From assembly GCA_001799225.1 (NCBI GenBank), contig MGTA01000235.1, positions 1-18,150 on the forward strand: 18,150 bases of DNA, in the 5' to 3' direction. Shown here one piece after another: positions 8,221 through 16,152 of the stretch. Source of the DNA: Deltaproteobacteria bacterium RIFOXYD12_FULL_50_9. Lineage in GTDB: Bacteria > Desulfobacterota > Desulfobulbia > Desulfobulbales > CALZHT01. The notes under the pieces are model-generated. The model saw only the letters and a program-made list of their open reading frames with translations, searched no databases and was not told where the DNA came from. Position numbers and translations under genes: made by a program. The stretch's first letter is position 1; the number at the start of each line of letters is the position of its first letter.

Positions 8221-8985
8221 ATGCGAACCATTTCTGTTTCCCTGTTTTGCCAAATAGCCGCCGCCACAGCTATCCTGTTTTTTGCTGGTTTTTCGCCGGC
8301 CTGTGCCTCGTCTCTGCAGGTTGAACTGGTGGCAGGGAATTTACAGATCAAGGCAGTTGATGTGCCGCTGGCAGAGGTGTTGCGGTCTGTCGATTCCAAG
8401 ACCCCCCTGCTCCTTAAGACCCCATCTATCGCCCTGTCGGAGGCCATCTCTACCGAGATGGCCGGAGTCTCTTTGCAGGCTGCCCTGCAGCAGATACTGG
8501 CCGGTTGGAACTATGTTCTCTTTCATAAAAAAACAGGCTTGGGTGAGACGGGTGAGTACCTGCTCTGGGTTTATGAGAAAAAGAATGGCCAACATAATAC
8601 GGGCTCGGTGGCTCCTAAACCTGCCATACAAGTGCCTGGATACACTCCGCCCCCGCCAATAAACATGTCCAGAGCCGCGTATAAAAAATTGTTCTCCGAT
8701 GCCCGCGAGGTGGAGGGGCAGATAACTGCCGAACCACCCTTAGATGCCCCCTCTGAGTTTAGCGGAATCATGGTTTTTGATGTCAAACCGAACTCGGCCG
8801 TGGCAGACCTGGGGATTGCTGATGGCGATCTGATTACCGATGTCAACGGTACGCCTATCCGCTCGTCTGCAAATTTTGCTAAAATGTTGCATCCGCAAGC
8901 CCTTGGCGAAAGACCATTGGTCATGATCCAACGTACCAGAGCAGATCAGACTACCGCCCCCATTTACATCTACTTGCAGGAGTAA
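8221..8985 (+). CDS. Exported STN-like plus PDZ domain protein
   Basis: This is a 254-residue protein with an N-terminal signal peptide (hydrophobic run to about residue 28, likely cut after ACA; the Cys context SPAC is a poor lipobox). Residues about 31-120 look like a secretin/TonB short N-terminal (STN) domain: LQIKAVDVPLAEVLRSVD, then VSLQAALQQILAGWNYVLFHK. A Pro-rich linker (PGYTPPPPINM) follows, and then a C-terminal PDZ domain at about 182-248 (GIMVFDVKPNSAVADLGIADGDLI, DVNGTPI). PDZ domains with this GD-I--VNG core occur in type II secretion GspC and in periplasmic proteases, but no protease domain is present. The function is unknown; a periplasmic scaffold or secretin-associated role is inference. 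GGAGAG at 8209 sets the ATG. The gene sits 27 bp before the CstA gene and is probably co-transcribed with it. Confidence 0.78.
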   Translation: MRTISVSLFCQIAAATAILFFAGFSPACASSLQVELVAGNLQIKAVDVPLAEVLRSVDSKTPLLLKTPSIALSEAISTEMAGVSLQAALQQILAGWNYVLFHKKTGLGETGEYLLWVYEKKNGQHNTGSVAPKPAIQVPGYTPPPPINMSRAAYKKLFSDAREVEGQITAEPPLDAPSEFSGIMVFDVKPNSAVADLGIADGDLITDVNGTPIRSSANFAKMLHPQALGERPLVMIQRTRADQTTAPIYIYLQE

Positions 8986-9012
8986 TTATCTTCAGGAGAG
9001 AGTAACCAGGAT

Positions 9013-10956
9013 TTGCGATTCCTGAAATTTCCCAAAATGAGCGGTATGTTTAAAAAAATCGTCTGGATTATCACAGCAGGTGTGGCCGCGATCTCCCTGG
9101 CTATGGCGGCAGGCATCGTCAATCCCGGCGAAAAGGTCAACGCCCTCTGGCTGGTGACGGCTGCCGGCTGTTTCTATGCTATTACCTATCGTTTTTATGG
9201 GGCGTTTCTGGCCGCCAAGGTTTTAACCCTTGATCCTGCCCGGGTTACACCGGCCCGGCGGCTCAGCGATGGGATGGACTATCATCCGACCAACCGTTTT
9301 GTCCTCTTCGGGCATCACTTTGCGGCCATTGCCGGAGCCGGGCCGCTTATCGGACCGATGCTGGCGGCCCAGTTCGGCTATCTGCCCGGATTTCTCTGGA
9401 TCCTGGTCGGTGCAGCTCTGGGCGGCGCAGTCCACGATATGGTAATTCTAGCGGTCTCGGTCAGACGGAACGGCAGATCGCTTGCCCAGATCGCCAAGAA
9501 CGAGATTGGCCCGGTCGGTGGTCTGGCGACCTCTCTCGCCGTGCTTTTTATCATCATCGTGGCCTTGGCAGGACTTGGCCTGGCTGTGGTCAATGCCCTG
9601 GTAAAAAGTCCATGGGGCACCTTTACCATCGGGAGCACCATTCCGATTGCCCTTTTCATGGGCTATTATCTGTATCGGCTAAGACCCGGCAAGGTCGGTG
9701 AGGTAAGCGCCCTGGGTTTTATGCTGCTAATCGCCGCGGTTGTTCTCGGCCATACTATCCCGGGCTCGGCGCTTGAGCCGATTTTCAGTCTCTCCCGCAA
9801 TACCCTTATCCTTGCCATTGCCGTATACGGTTTTACCGCTTCGATTCTGCCGGTCTGGATGCTTCTCTGTCCACGGGACTATCTTTCAACCTATATGAAG
9901 ATCGGCACCGTGTTGTTGTTGGCTTTAGGCGTTATCTTTATGGCGCCGACCATCCAGATGCCGGCCGTTACCCAATTTGTCAGCGGCGGCGGCCCGATTA
10001 TCCCCGGTAAACTCTTTCCCTTTATGTTCATTACGATCGCCTGTGGGGCCGTATCCGGATTTCACTCCCTCATCGCTTCCGGAACGACCCCCAAGATGAT
10101 CCTGTCGGAAAATGATATCCCGATGATCGGTTTCGGTGCCATGCTGGTGGAAGGATTCGTGGCGGTGATGGCCCTGATTGCTGCGACCATCCTGCTGCCG
10201 GGTGACTACTTTGCCATCAATACTAAGCTGTCATTTGATGCTATAGCCGCCTTAGGTTTTCCGGTCGACAGGGTAAGGGAGTTTTCGGCAATGGTCGGCA
10301 CCGATGTGGTTGGTCGGCCGGGCGGCGCTGTTTCGCTGGCCGTGGGCATGGCCTCCATCCTCTCGGCCATTCCGGGCATGAAAGGGCTTATGCCCTACTG
10401 GTACAATTTCGCCTTGATGTTCGAGGCCCTGTTCATCCTCACCACGGTTGATACCGGCACCAGGGTTGCCCGTTTTCTCCTGCAGGAACTCGGGAGCTAT
10501 GCCTATAAACCTCTGGGCCGCCATGGCTGGCTGCCGGGTATCATGGTGACCAGCCTGATGGTGGTGACGGCCTGGGCCTATCTCATCACATCCGGCAATA
10601 TCTCGACTATCTGGCCTATGTTCGGGGTCACCAACCAGTTGCTCGCCGCCATTGCTTTCGGCGTCGGCACGACGATCCTGATCCAGACCGGCAAGACCCG
10701 TTATGCCTGGACCACATTGCTGCCCATGGTCTTCATGTTTACGACCACTTTCGCGGCCTCCTGGGAGTTGATCCGCATGTTTCTGGCCAAGGCGGATCAG
10801 GTTTCAACTGCTGTCGAGGCCTTTACTTTCAGGATCGATGCCTTTCTGGTCGTGTTTATGGCCTTGCTTGCCGTTGTCGTCCTGGGCGATATGCTTTACA
10901 AATGGTATGGCTGGCTGGTCAGCGGCAAGGTGATTGAGAACAAAGAGGGGATGTGA
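9013..10956 (+). CDS. cstA: CstA-family carbon starvation protein (peptide/pyruvate transporter)
   Basis: This polytopic inner-membrane protein of 647 residues has the CstA family signature near residues 88-135: DYHPTNRFVLFGHHFAAIAG, AGPLIGPMLAAQFGYLPG and GAVHDM. Many hydrophobic segments follow, together with the conserved FHSLIASGTTPKM and DTGTRVARFLLQE stretches. Known members take up peptides or pyruvate when carbon is limiting. The length is within the usual range of about 550-700. The proposed start is TTG at 9013, behind AGGAG (8994-8998) and CCAGG (9006-9010). In-frame ATGs at 9037 and 9046 have poorer ribosome binding sites but would give an intact first membrane helix, so the start is uncertain. 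The gene follows the STN-PDZ gene by 27 bp and converges on the YkgJ-type gene. Confidence 0.93.
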   Translation: MRFLKFPKMSGMFKKIVWIITAGVAAISLAMAAGIVNPGEKVNALWLVTAAGCFYAITYRFYGAFLAAKVLTLDPARVTPARRLSDGMDYHPTNRFVLFGHHFAAIAGAGPLIGPMLAAQFGYLPGFLWILVGAALGGAVHDMVILAVSVRRNGRSLAQIAKNEIGPVGGLATSLAVLFIIIVALAGLGLAVVNALVKSPWGTFTIGSTIPIALFMGYYLYRLRPGKVGEVSALGFMLLIAAVVLGHTIPGSALEPIFSLSRNTLILAIAVYGFTASILPVWMLLCPRDYLSTYMKIGTVLLLALGVIFMAPTIQMPAVTQFVSGGGPIIPGKLFPFMFITIACGAVSGFHSLIASGTTPKMILSENDIPMIGFGAMLVEGFVAVMALIAATILLPGDYFAINTKLSFDAIAALGFPVDRVREFSAMVGTDVVGRPGGAVSLAVGMASILSAIPGMKGLMPYWYNFALMFEALFILTTVDTGTRVARFLLQELGSYAYKPLGRHGWLPGIMVTSLMVVTAWAYLITSGNISTIWPMFGVTNQLLAAIAFGVGTTILIQTGKTRYAWTTLLPMVFMFTTTFAASWELIRMFLAKADQVSTAVEAFTFRIDAFLVVFMALLAVVVLGDMLYKWYGWLVSGKVIENKEGM

Positions 10957-10965
10957 TTTGCAGAT

Positions 10966-10988
10966 GTAATCAAGATGACATTGATTAC
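10966..10988. terminator. Possible weak bidirectional terminator
   Basis: GTAATCAA (10966-10973) and TTGATTAC (10981-10988) form a perfect 8-bp stem with a 7-nt loop in the 28-bp gap between convergent genes, overlapping the stop codon of the minus-strand gene. The stem is AT-rich and the following T tract is broken (GCATGTTTTG), so its strength is doubtful. Confidence 0.35.
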
Positions 10989-11533
10989 GCATGTTTTGTT
11001 AGTGAAGCAGGGATTAGACCGTCAATTATGGCGCTGAGTCCGATCCGCTCACCAGCCAGTTGCCGATCGCCTAATAGCAGGCAGAAGGCCAGGTTCAGAC
11101 GCATCAGGTTGTCGGTAATCATGTCGATGTTGAGGATCAGATCGCGATCCATCAAGGCCAGGAGTTCAGCAGAAAAGTTGGCCGGACAGCAATCGACGGC
11201 CCCGCCGGTCAGGAGTTGACCGCTGATCGCCAGGCCATGGGTCCGGCAGATCAGGGGGCGATGGGGGTAGACCAGGCATTCGTCAAACCGCAGGAGCGGG
11301 CAGAAAGCGGTCTGTGAACCCGTTTGTTTGTCAATCGTGGTTCCTGCAAGGCGAAGGGCGGCAAGCAGCACATGGGCTTCGAGGGGTGTCACCCCTTGCA
11401 GGCGGCAGCACTCATGGCAGCCCTTCCGGCAGTGCAGGTCGGCGCCGTGCCGTTTTTCGACCTTGCGCCAGAATCCGTCACAATAATCCCGGAGCACGCG
11501 GTATTGACCAAGGAGATCGTCGATTGTTGCCAT
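10985..11533 (-). CDS. YkgJ-family cysteine cluster protein
   Basis: This is a 182-residue soluble protein with the CxxxCxxCC cluster (Cys35, 39, 42, 43), followed by Cys78, Cys86 and Cys96 in the CP-L---CLVYPHRPLICRTHG context. This is the signature of the YkgJ/UPF0153 putative zinc- or iron-chelating family. The role of the family is not established; its members may bind an Fe-S cluster or zinc. The start at 11533 has only a weak GGA upstream. The gene is transcribed away from the radical SAM gene, with an 83-bp divergent region between them, and its 3' end converges on the CstA gene. Confidence 0.88.
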   Translation of the reverse strand: MATIDDLLGQYRVLRDYCDGFWRKVEKRHGADLHCRKGCHECCRLQGVTPLEAHVLLAALRLAGTTIDKQTGSQTAFCPLLRFDECLVYPHRPLICRTHGLAISGQLLTGGAVDCCPANFSAELLALMDRDLILNIDMITDNLMRLNLAFCLLLGDRQLAGERIGLSAIIDGLIPASLTKHA

Positions 11534-11616
11534 GGTGTTTTTTCCATATCCATCTTGGGTGTTATTTCAGCCTACATAGTAAATGATTAAACAGTTTTTC
11601 CCCAGGAGAAATAAGG

Positions 11617-12498
11617 ATGTTTGACAAACTTGCAGCATGCCGGCTGTGCCCCCGGGCCTGCGGCGTCGACCGGCGCCTTGGAAAAGGGTTCTGCGGGGCC
11701 GGGGAAAATCCGGTCATCAATCTGTGGCATCTGCACATGGGAGAGGAACCAGTGCTCAGCGGGGTGCGGGGCAGCGGCACCATCTTTTTTTCGCACTGCA
11801 ACCTGCACTGCGTCTACTGTCAGAACTATGTGATCAGCCAGCAGGGCTGCGGCAGCGAATATTCGGTGGAAGAGCTCGGCATAATTATGCTTTTTCTTGC
11901 TTCCCAAGGGGCCCATAATGTCAACCTGGTGACTCCGACCCATTTTACTCCGCAGATCCGGGCCGCCATCATCGCAGCCCGGGAAAAAGGTTTCCGGCTG
12001 CCGGTGGTCTGGAACTCCAGCGCCTACGAATTACCGGAAACCCTGCACACCCTTGATGGTCTGGTCGATATCTATCTGCCCGACTTCCGGTACTCTGCCC
12101 CGGCTGCGGCTCGCCTGTACTCCGGCGCCATAGATTATCCTGAGCGCGCTCGGTCCGCCATCCTTGAGATGTTCAGGCAGACCGGCCACCTGCAAATCGA
12201 TGCCCATGGTATTGCGGTGCGCGGTCTCATCTGTCGACTTCTGGTTCTGCCCGGCAATGTCAACCGGGTTGATCTCACGCTCAAATGGATTGCCGACCAT
12301 CTGGGCCCGGAAACCGCCATCAGTCTGATGGCCCAGTACTACCCGACCTACCGGGCCGTCGAATTTCCCGAGATCAATCGGGCGCTATTGGCTGCAGAGT
12401 TTGAGGAGATTGTTGAAATTGCCGAGGATCTCGGCTTTGAAAACGGCTTTATCCAGGAGGTCGGCGCCACCCCGGAGTGGACCCCGGAATTCGGGTAG
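11617..12498 (+). CDS. PflX-type radical SAM protein (PFL-activase-like)
   Basis: This 293-residue protein has the radical SAM 4Fe-4S motif CNLHCVYCQN (Cys61, 65, 68), preceded by an N-terminal cysteine set C8xxC11xxxC15 with Cys26 (ACRLCPRACGV, GKGFCGAG). This arrangement defines the uncharacterised PflX group (COG1313), related to pyruvate formate-lyase activating enzymes. The later features VVWNSSAYE, VDIYLPDFRY and LMAQYYPTYR also fit. It should cleave S-adenosylmethionine to form a 5'-deoxyadenosyl radical; the substrate is unknown and no glycyl-radical enzyme is nearby. AGGAG at 11604-11608 sets the ATG. It is divergent from the YkgJ-type gene, and two REP-like palindromes follow it. 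Confidence 0.92.
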   Translation: MFDKLAACRLCPRACGVDRRLGKGFCGAGENPVINLWHLHMGEEPVLSGVRGSGTIFFSHCNLHCVYCQNYVISQQGCGSEYSVEELGIIMLFLASQGAHNVNLVTPTHFTPQIRAAIIAAREKGFRLPVVWNSSAYELPETLHTLDGLVDIYLPDFRYSAPAAARLYSGAIDYPERARSAILEMFRQTGHLQIDAHGIAVRGLICRLLVLPGNVNRVDLTLKWIADHLGPETAISLMAQYYPTYRAVEFPEINRALLAAEFEEIVEIAEDLGFENGFIQEVGATPEWTPEFG

Positions 12499-12518
12499 GG
12501 GCGGTTCATGAACCGCCC
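12499..12518. repeat. Perfect 20-bp palindrome, REP-like or terminator
   Basis: GGGCGGTTCATGAACCGCCC is a perfect palindrome starting immediately after the radical SAM stop codon, preceded by GTAG and followed by TTATATT. It can act as a terminator hairpin. The GTAGGGGCGG...CCGCCCTTA form also resembles dispersed REP-type palindromes found in many proteobacterial genomes. Confidence 0.65.
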
Positions 12519-12572
12519 TTATATTACGTCAATAATGACTGAACGGTTCAAGGGTTTAGGGTAAACCGTATT

Positions 12573-12625
12573 GGGCGGGTTTACCCCTCAAGGGGGTACT
12601 GAAAAGAGTAAAACCCGCTCCTACG
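12573..12625. repeat. Imperfect nested palindrome, REP-like
   Basis: GCGGGTTTAC (12575-12584) pairs with GTAAAACCCGC (12608-12618) with one bulged base. Between them is a second small hairpin of TACCCC and GGGGTA. Read on the minus strand the unit begins CCGTAGGAGCGGG, echoing the GTAGGGGCGG start of the palindrome 75 bp away in opposite orientation. The pair fills the gap between convergent genes and may also end transcription. Confidence 0.5.
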
Positions 12626-13646
12626 GATGGGCGACTGCCTTTAGATCGCTCATGTAAAGCGCCTTGAGCAGTTCGGGAGGCGCGTTGCTCTGCCAGTGGC
12701 CGGAGAGCACCGCAACCAGCCAGAAGGCCAGGAAAAGCCCGACCACCGCTACGGGCAGAGTGATCAGCGGCAGGTTTTTGGAGCCGACGGCAGTTAAGTT
12801 CAGGCACTCTTTCTGCGGGCAGACCGCCACGCACTCCAGGCAACCTATGCATTCCGGGCTTCTTACCGTGGTTTTTTCGGAAACCTTGATGGCGGCCGGG
12901 CAGATCCGGTTGCATTTATGGCAGTCGATACAGTTTTCAGGCTTTCGGCGCACGTATACCGGCCCAAAGAAGGCTAGCACCCCGAGCAGGGCGCCATACG
13001 GGCAGAGATATCGGCACCAGAAATTGCGGATAAAAAACGAGACGGCAACCAGAAATATCATGATCCACAGGCTTAAGAAGGAGGGCTCAAGAAAGAAGAG
13101 CAGCATCTTGGCATCCACCACCAGATTGTAAGGTGTGGCGATGAAGCCTTCGATGGCCTGCAGATCCATTTTCCAGAGGATGATGTAAGTAAAAAAGGCC
13201 AGGAGTAAAAACTTCAGGGAGAGCAACGGATAGTCAAGCCAGACCGGTGGTGTAACTAGAACTCGCAATTTTTTGCCGACTGCCTCTGCCAGGTTTGAGA
13301 CAAAGCCGATTGGACAGATCCAGGCGCAAAATCCCTTGCGGAAGAAAAAGCCGATGGCCAGGGCAGCCAGGAAAATAGTCAGCCCGGCCGGATGAATGGT
13401 GTCGTAATTGCCGGTGAGGATAAGCCTTTTCAGGCTGACCAGGGCGCCGATCGGCAGAAAGCCCTCAATCGCCGGTGACCGCGTGACAAAGTCGGCGCTC
13501 CTGCCGCTGGCCCACAGGAAAAAAAGATAAAATCGCCAGCCGGCAAAGAGGATAAACAGGAAAAACCCAGCCTGCACCAGCCGCCGTAATCGACTGATCC
13601 TGTTGGGTTGCAGAAGTTCCATAAGCATAGATAGAAGATTTTTCAT
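12621..13646 (-). CDS. NapH-like polytopic 4Fe-4S ferredoxin protein
   Basis: This 341-residue inner-membrane protein has about five or six hydrophobic segments and four cysteine motifs. Two are C-x3-C-P motifs at membrane edges (Cys107/111 in CAWICPIG, Cys211/215 in CRYLCPYG) and two are classic CxxCxxCxxxCP ferredoxin motifs (Cys239-249 and Cys266-276). This set defines the NapH/NosR/CcoG-like polyferredoxins, which pass electrons between the quinone pool or cytoplasm and periplasmic reductases or maturation systems. The partner is unknown because no reductase lies next to it. Residues 279-341 end with one more hydrophobic segment. The ATG at 13646 has no strong ribosome binding site; in-frame ATGs at residues 7 and 9 are possible. 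An FNR-type palindrome lies about 35-48 bp upstream, suggesting redox or anaerobic control. Confidence 0.88.
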   Translation of the reverse strand: MKNLLSMLMELLQPNRISRLRRLVQAGFFLFILFAGWRFYLFFLWASGRSADFVTRSPAIEGFLPIGALVSLKRLILTGNYDTIHPAGLTIFLAALAIGFFFRKGFCAWICPIGFVSNLAEAVGKKLRVLVTPPVWLDYPLLSLKFLLLAFFTYIILWKMDLQAIEGFIATPYNLVVDAKMLLFFLEPSFLSLWIMIFLVAVSFFIRNFWCRYLCPYGALLGVLAFFGPVYVRRKPENCIDCHKCNRICPAAIKVSEKTTVRSPECIGCLECVAVCPQKECLNLTAVGSKNLPLITLPVAVVGLFLAFWLVAVLSGHWQSNAPPELLKALYMSDLKAVAHP

Positions 13647-13680
13647 GCGATTACTGTATCACGAAACAGGCGGCCTTGCA

Positions 13681-13694
13681 TTGACCCAAGTCAA
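13681..13694. promoter_or_regulatory. FNR/CRP-family palindromic operator
   Basis: TTGACCCAAGTCAA has perfect TTGAC/GTCAA half-sites around a 4-bp spacer, the geometry of FNR-type sites (TTGAT-N4-ATCAA), with the C/G variant seen in the DNR/FNR-like relatives. It is centred about 41 bp upstream of the NapH-like start codon and about 170 bp upstream of the CHASE4 kinase ATG. The minus-strand gene is the likelier target. Whether it activates or represses cannot be told. Confidence 0.55.
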
Positions 13695-13748
13695 GGGGGA
13701 AGATAGGGGTGAATTTTTTCTTTTGCCCGTTTGGATTGTAATAATGTA

Positions 13749-13778
13749 TTGACAGTGCTATCGGAAGGCAGGTAGACA
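13749..13778 (+). promoter_or_regulatory. Possible sigma-70 promoter for the CHASE4 kinase
   Basis: A perfect -35 hexamer TTGACA (13749-13754) is followed, 18 bp later, by a weak -10 (TAGACA, 13773-13778). A start near 13785 would leave a leader of about 75 nt before the ATG at 13860. The poor -10 keeps confidence low. Confidence 0.3.
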
Positions 13779-13859
13779 TGTGAATTGATCTGGAGAAAAT
13801 GGACCGTTTTTTCGCTCATTTATGAAAAAATCAAAGCAATTCATTTTGTCATCGGCAAT

Positions 13860-16034
13860 ATGACCATTCGTACAAAAACCTGGTTGTTCGTCTTGATCGT
13901 AGTTGTTATTCTCACGGCATCCCTGATCAGTGTTGTCCGCCTGATTGTCCTGACCGGGTTTGACAAGGTTGAACATAATCTTACTCTTGCTAATGTCAGG
14001 CGATCAGGCGGATTGCTTAATCGCTCATTGGAGGAGTTAAGTTCGGCTGCCGGTGACTACAGCAGTTGGGACTCCACCTACGAATTCGTTAAGAACGCCA
14101 ACCGGGCGTATCAAGAAGAGAATTTTATCTCGACATCCTTTGCCAACATCAATGTCAATTGCATGCTTTTTTATGACACCGCGATGGAACTACGGAGCCA
14201 GGCGTGTTTTTTTAATCCCGAGGAGAAAACACCACAATTTGCACCTGCAACCCTTCTGAAGGCCATAAGATCAATTGACGGTTTTTTAAATTTATCCGAG
14301 TCTTCCAGCGGACGCACCGGGTTTATCGATGTTGACGGCCAGCTGGTTATGGCTGTTGCAAGACCGATTCTACACAACGATCAATCAGGGCCTTCGCGGG
14401 GGACCCTGGTGTTTTGCAGTTTTGTCGACAGTCGCAGCATCAAACGCCTGTCCCACTGGGCAGGATTCCCCCTCGCACTTAAGAAACTGAATGGGAATGA
14501 CCTCGATCATTCGGTTCAAGAGCAATTCCTGGCTGGTGCAGATTATGCCTTACATGTGGCAGACGATACAACGATTGACGGTTACGCCCTGATCAAGGAA
14601 CTTTCCGGACGAACGACCTACGTCCTTTCAAGCTCGCACGTCCGAAGCATACACTCGCAGGGGCTGAAGACCATTGTCGTCGGTATTGTATGGCTGATTT
14701 GTATAGTTGTGCTGATTTCGGCCGTTGCCCTGTTCGGCATTGAAGCCGTTGTTCTGGCGCGGCTCAGATGGCTCCGAAACAGCATTGACGTCATAAAGCG
14801 CAGCCGTGATTCCAGGCAGCTCGTCCCGGTCACAGGGAGAGACGAGGTCTCTTCGCTCGCTATCGACATCAACCTTATGCTCCAGGCCATCCAGGCGGCC
14901 CAAAAACGTGCTGACGAAAGCGAAGAACGCTACAAGACTCTTTTTGATGAGATGCTTAACGCTTTTGTTCTGTACGAATTGGTTTATGATGATTCCAGCC
15001 AGCCTTGTGATTGTCTGTTTGTCGAGATTAATCCTGCCTTTGAGCGAGTTACCGGTTTAATGCGAAATGAAGTAATCGGGCGCACCTTGAAAGAGGTTAT
15101 GCCGGAAATCGAGCCGCATTGGCTCGAACGTTATGCCAGGGTTGTTGCCGATGGGCAACCTGTTCATTTTGAGGATTATTGCGGCCCGCTTGACCGGTAC
15201 TTGGAAGTCATGGCTTTTAAGGCAGGGGGCGGCAATCGGTTTGGATTGACCTTCACTGATATTACCGAACGTATCCGTACGGAACAGGAACGCGCCGAGG
15301 CTCGGGAGCATCTCGCGCAGCTTCGGCAGATGGAAGCTGTCGGGCATCTGGCTGGTGGTGTCGCCCATGATTTCAATAACCAACTGACCGCAATTTTAGG
15401 CTTTGCCGATTTGATCCGCGAAGAGTTGCACTATGATCCGGAGATTTCTCAATTTGCCCAGAACATAATCGACGGCTCCAGACGGACAGCTGACCTGACA
15501 GCCCAGTTGCTCGCTTTTGCCCAAAAAGGTAAATATTTTTCAAACCCGATTGATATACAAGTCATGATCCGGGAGGTTATCCACCTGCTGGAGCGCGAAA
15601 TGGACAAACGCATCACGGTTTGTCTGCAATTTGAAGCAGATTCAGCGATTGTCATCGGTGACCCGGCGCAGATCCGGAACGTTATCATGAATATTGCCAT
15701 GAATGCCAGAGATGCAATGCCCGAAGGCGGTGAAATGAGGTTAACCACCCAGACGGTATCGCTTGATGAGATCTTCAGCAGGCACCATCATTTGCAATTA
15801 CCATCGGGTAGCTACCTGTGTATCAGAGTATCCGATACCGGTTGCGGTATGGACCAAGAGACCATGAAAAGGATTTTTGATCCTTTTTTTACCCAAAAAC
15901 CGTTTGGCATGGGAAAAGGGATGGGGCTTGCCTCTGCCTTTGGCACGATAAAGAATCATGGTGGCGCGATACTCGTTGCAAGTGAACCTGCCCAGGGTTC
16001 AACATTCAGTGTTTACCTGCCCGCCGTGCCTTAA
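13860..16034 (+). CDS. CHASE4-HAMP-PAS sensor histidine kinase
   Basis: This membrane sensor kinase has 724 residues. In order: MTIRTKTW and a first membrane helix (about 7-27); a periplasmic CHASE4 domain (about 30-260, with DYSSWDSTYEFV, FDVDG-type and ARPI features); a second membrane helix (about 268-293); a HAMP linker; PAS (about 350-470); a HisKA helix with the phospho-acceptor His503 in GVAHDFNNQLTAILGF; and HATPase_c with N-box NIAMNARDAM, DTGCGM, FDPFFTQK and GMGLASAFG. The HDFNN type of acceptor is usual in kinases that pair with NtrC-like or Rec-only regulators. There is no attached receiver and no regulator gene nearby, so it is an orphan here. The ATG at 13860 is chosen because CHASE4 kinases commonly begin MTIRTK; a TTG at 13785 would add 25 residues. 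A terminator follows. Confidence 0.92.
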   Translation: MTIRTKTWLFVLIVVVILTASLISVVRLIVLTGFDKVEHNLTLANVRRSGGLLNRSLEELSSAAGDYSSWDSTYEFVKNANRAYQEENFISTSFANINVNCMLFYDTAMELRSQACFFNPEEKTPQFAPATLLKAIRSIDGFLNLSESSSGRTGFIDVDGQLVMAVARPILHNDQSGPSRGTLVFCSFVDSRSIKRLSHWAGFPLALKKLNGNDLDHSVQEQFLAGADYALHVADDTTIDGYALIKELSGRTTYVLSSSHVRSIHSQGLKTIVVGIVWLICIVVLISAVALFGIEAVVLARLRWLRNSIDVIKRSRDSRQLVPVTGRDEVSSLAIDINLMLQAIQAAQKRADESEERYKTLFDEMLNAFVLYELVYDDSSQPCDCLFVEINPAFERVTGLMRNEVIGRTLKEVMPEIEPHWLERYARVVADGQPVHFEDYCGPLDRYLEVMAFKAGGGNRFGLTFTDITERIRTEQERAEAREHLAQLRQMEAVGHLAGGVAHDFNNQLTAILGFADLIREELHYDPEISQFAQNIIDGSRRTADLTAQLLAFAQKGKYFSNPIDIQVMIREVIHLLEREMDKRITVCLQFEADSAIVIGDPAQIRNVIMNIAMNARDAMPEGGEMRLTTQTVSLDEIFSRHHHLQLPSGSYLCIRVSDTGCGMDQETMKRIFDPFFTQKPFGMGKGMGLASAFGTIKNHGGAILVASEPAQGSTFSVYLPAVP

Positions 16035-16089
16035 AACCTGTTGAAATTTCGACAATAATAGCTTATCCTGTCATACTTGAAAATTGCAG

Positions 16090-16126
16090 CCGGCTGGGTG
16101 GCTGAACAGTTCCGCCACCCAGCCGG
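16090..16126 (+). terminator. Intrinsic terminator between kinase and slyD
   Basis: CCGGCTGGGTGGC (16090-16102) and GCCACCCAGCCGG (16114-16126) form a perfect 13-bp stem with an 11-nt loop, followed by TCTTTATTT. It ends 26 bp before the slyD start codon, so it could also work as an attenuator in the slyD leader. Confidence 0.85.
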
Positions 16127-16152
16127 TCTTTATTTGAAGGAGTTGTTTTGTT

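Noticed and set aside
11314..11590. Two overlapping plus-strand frames
   Set aside because: They are antisense to the YkgJ-type gene, whose cysteine signature is unambiguous.
12556..12915. 119-codon minus-strand frame
   Set aside because: It is another frame of the NapH-like gene and runs through the REP-like palindromes; no start signal or family.
13785..13859. Upstream TTG start of the CHASE4 kinase
   Set aside because: It would add 25 residues ahead of the usual MTIRTK start and coincides with the predicted transcription start; kept only as an alternative.
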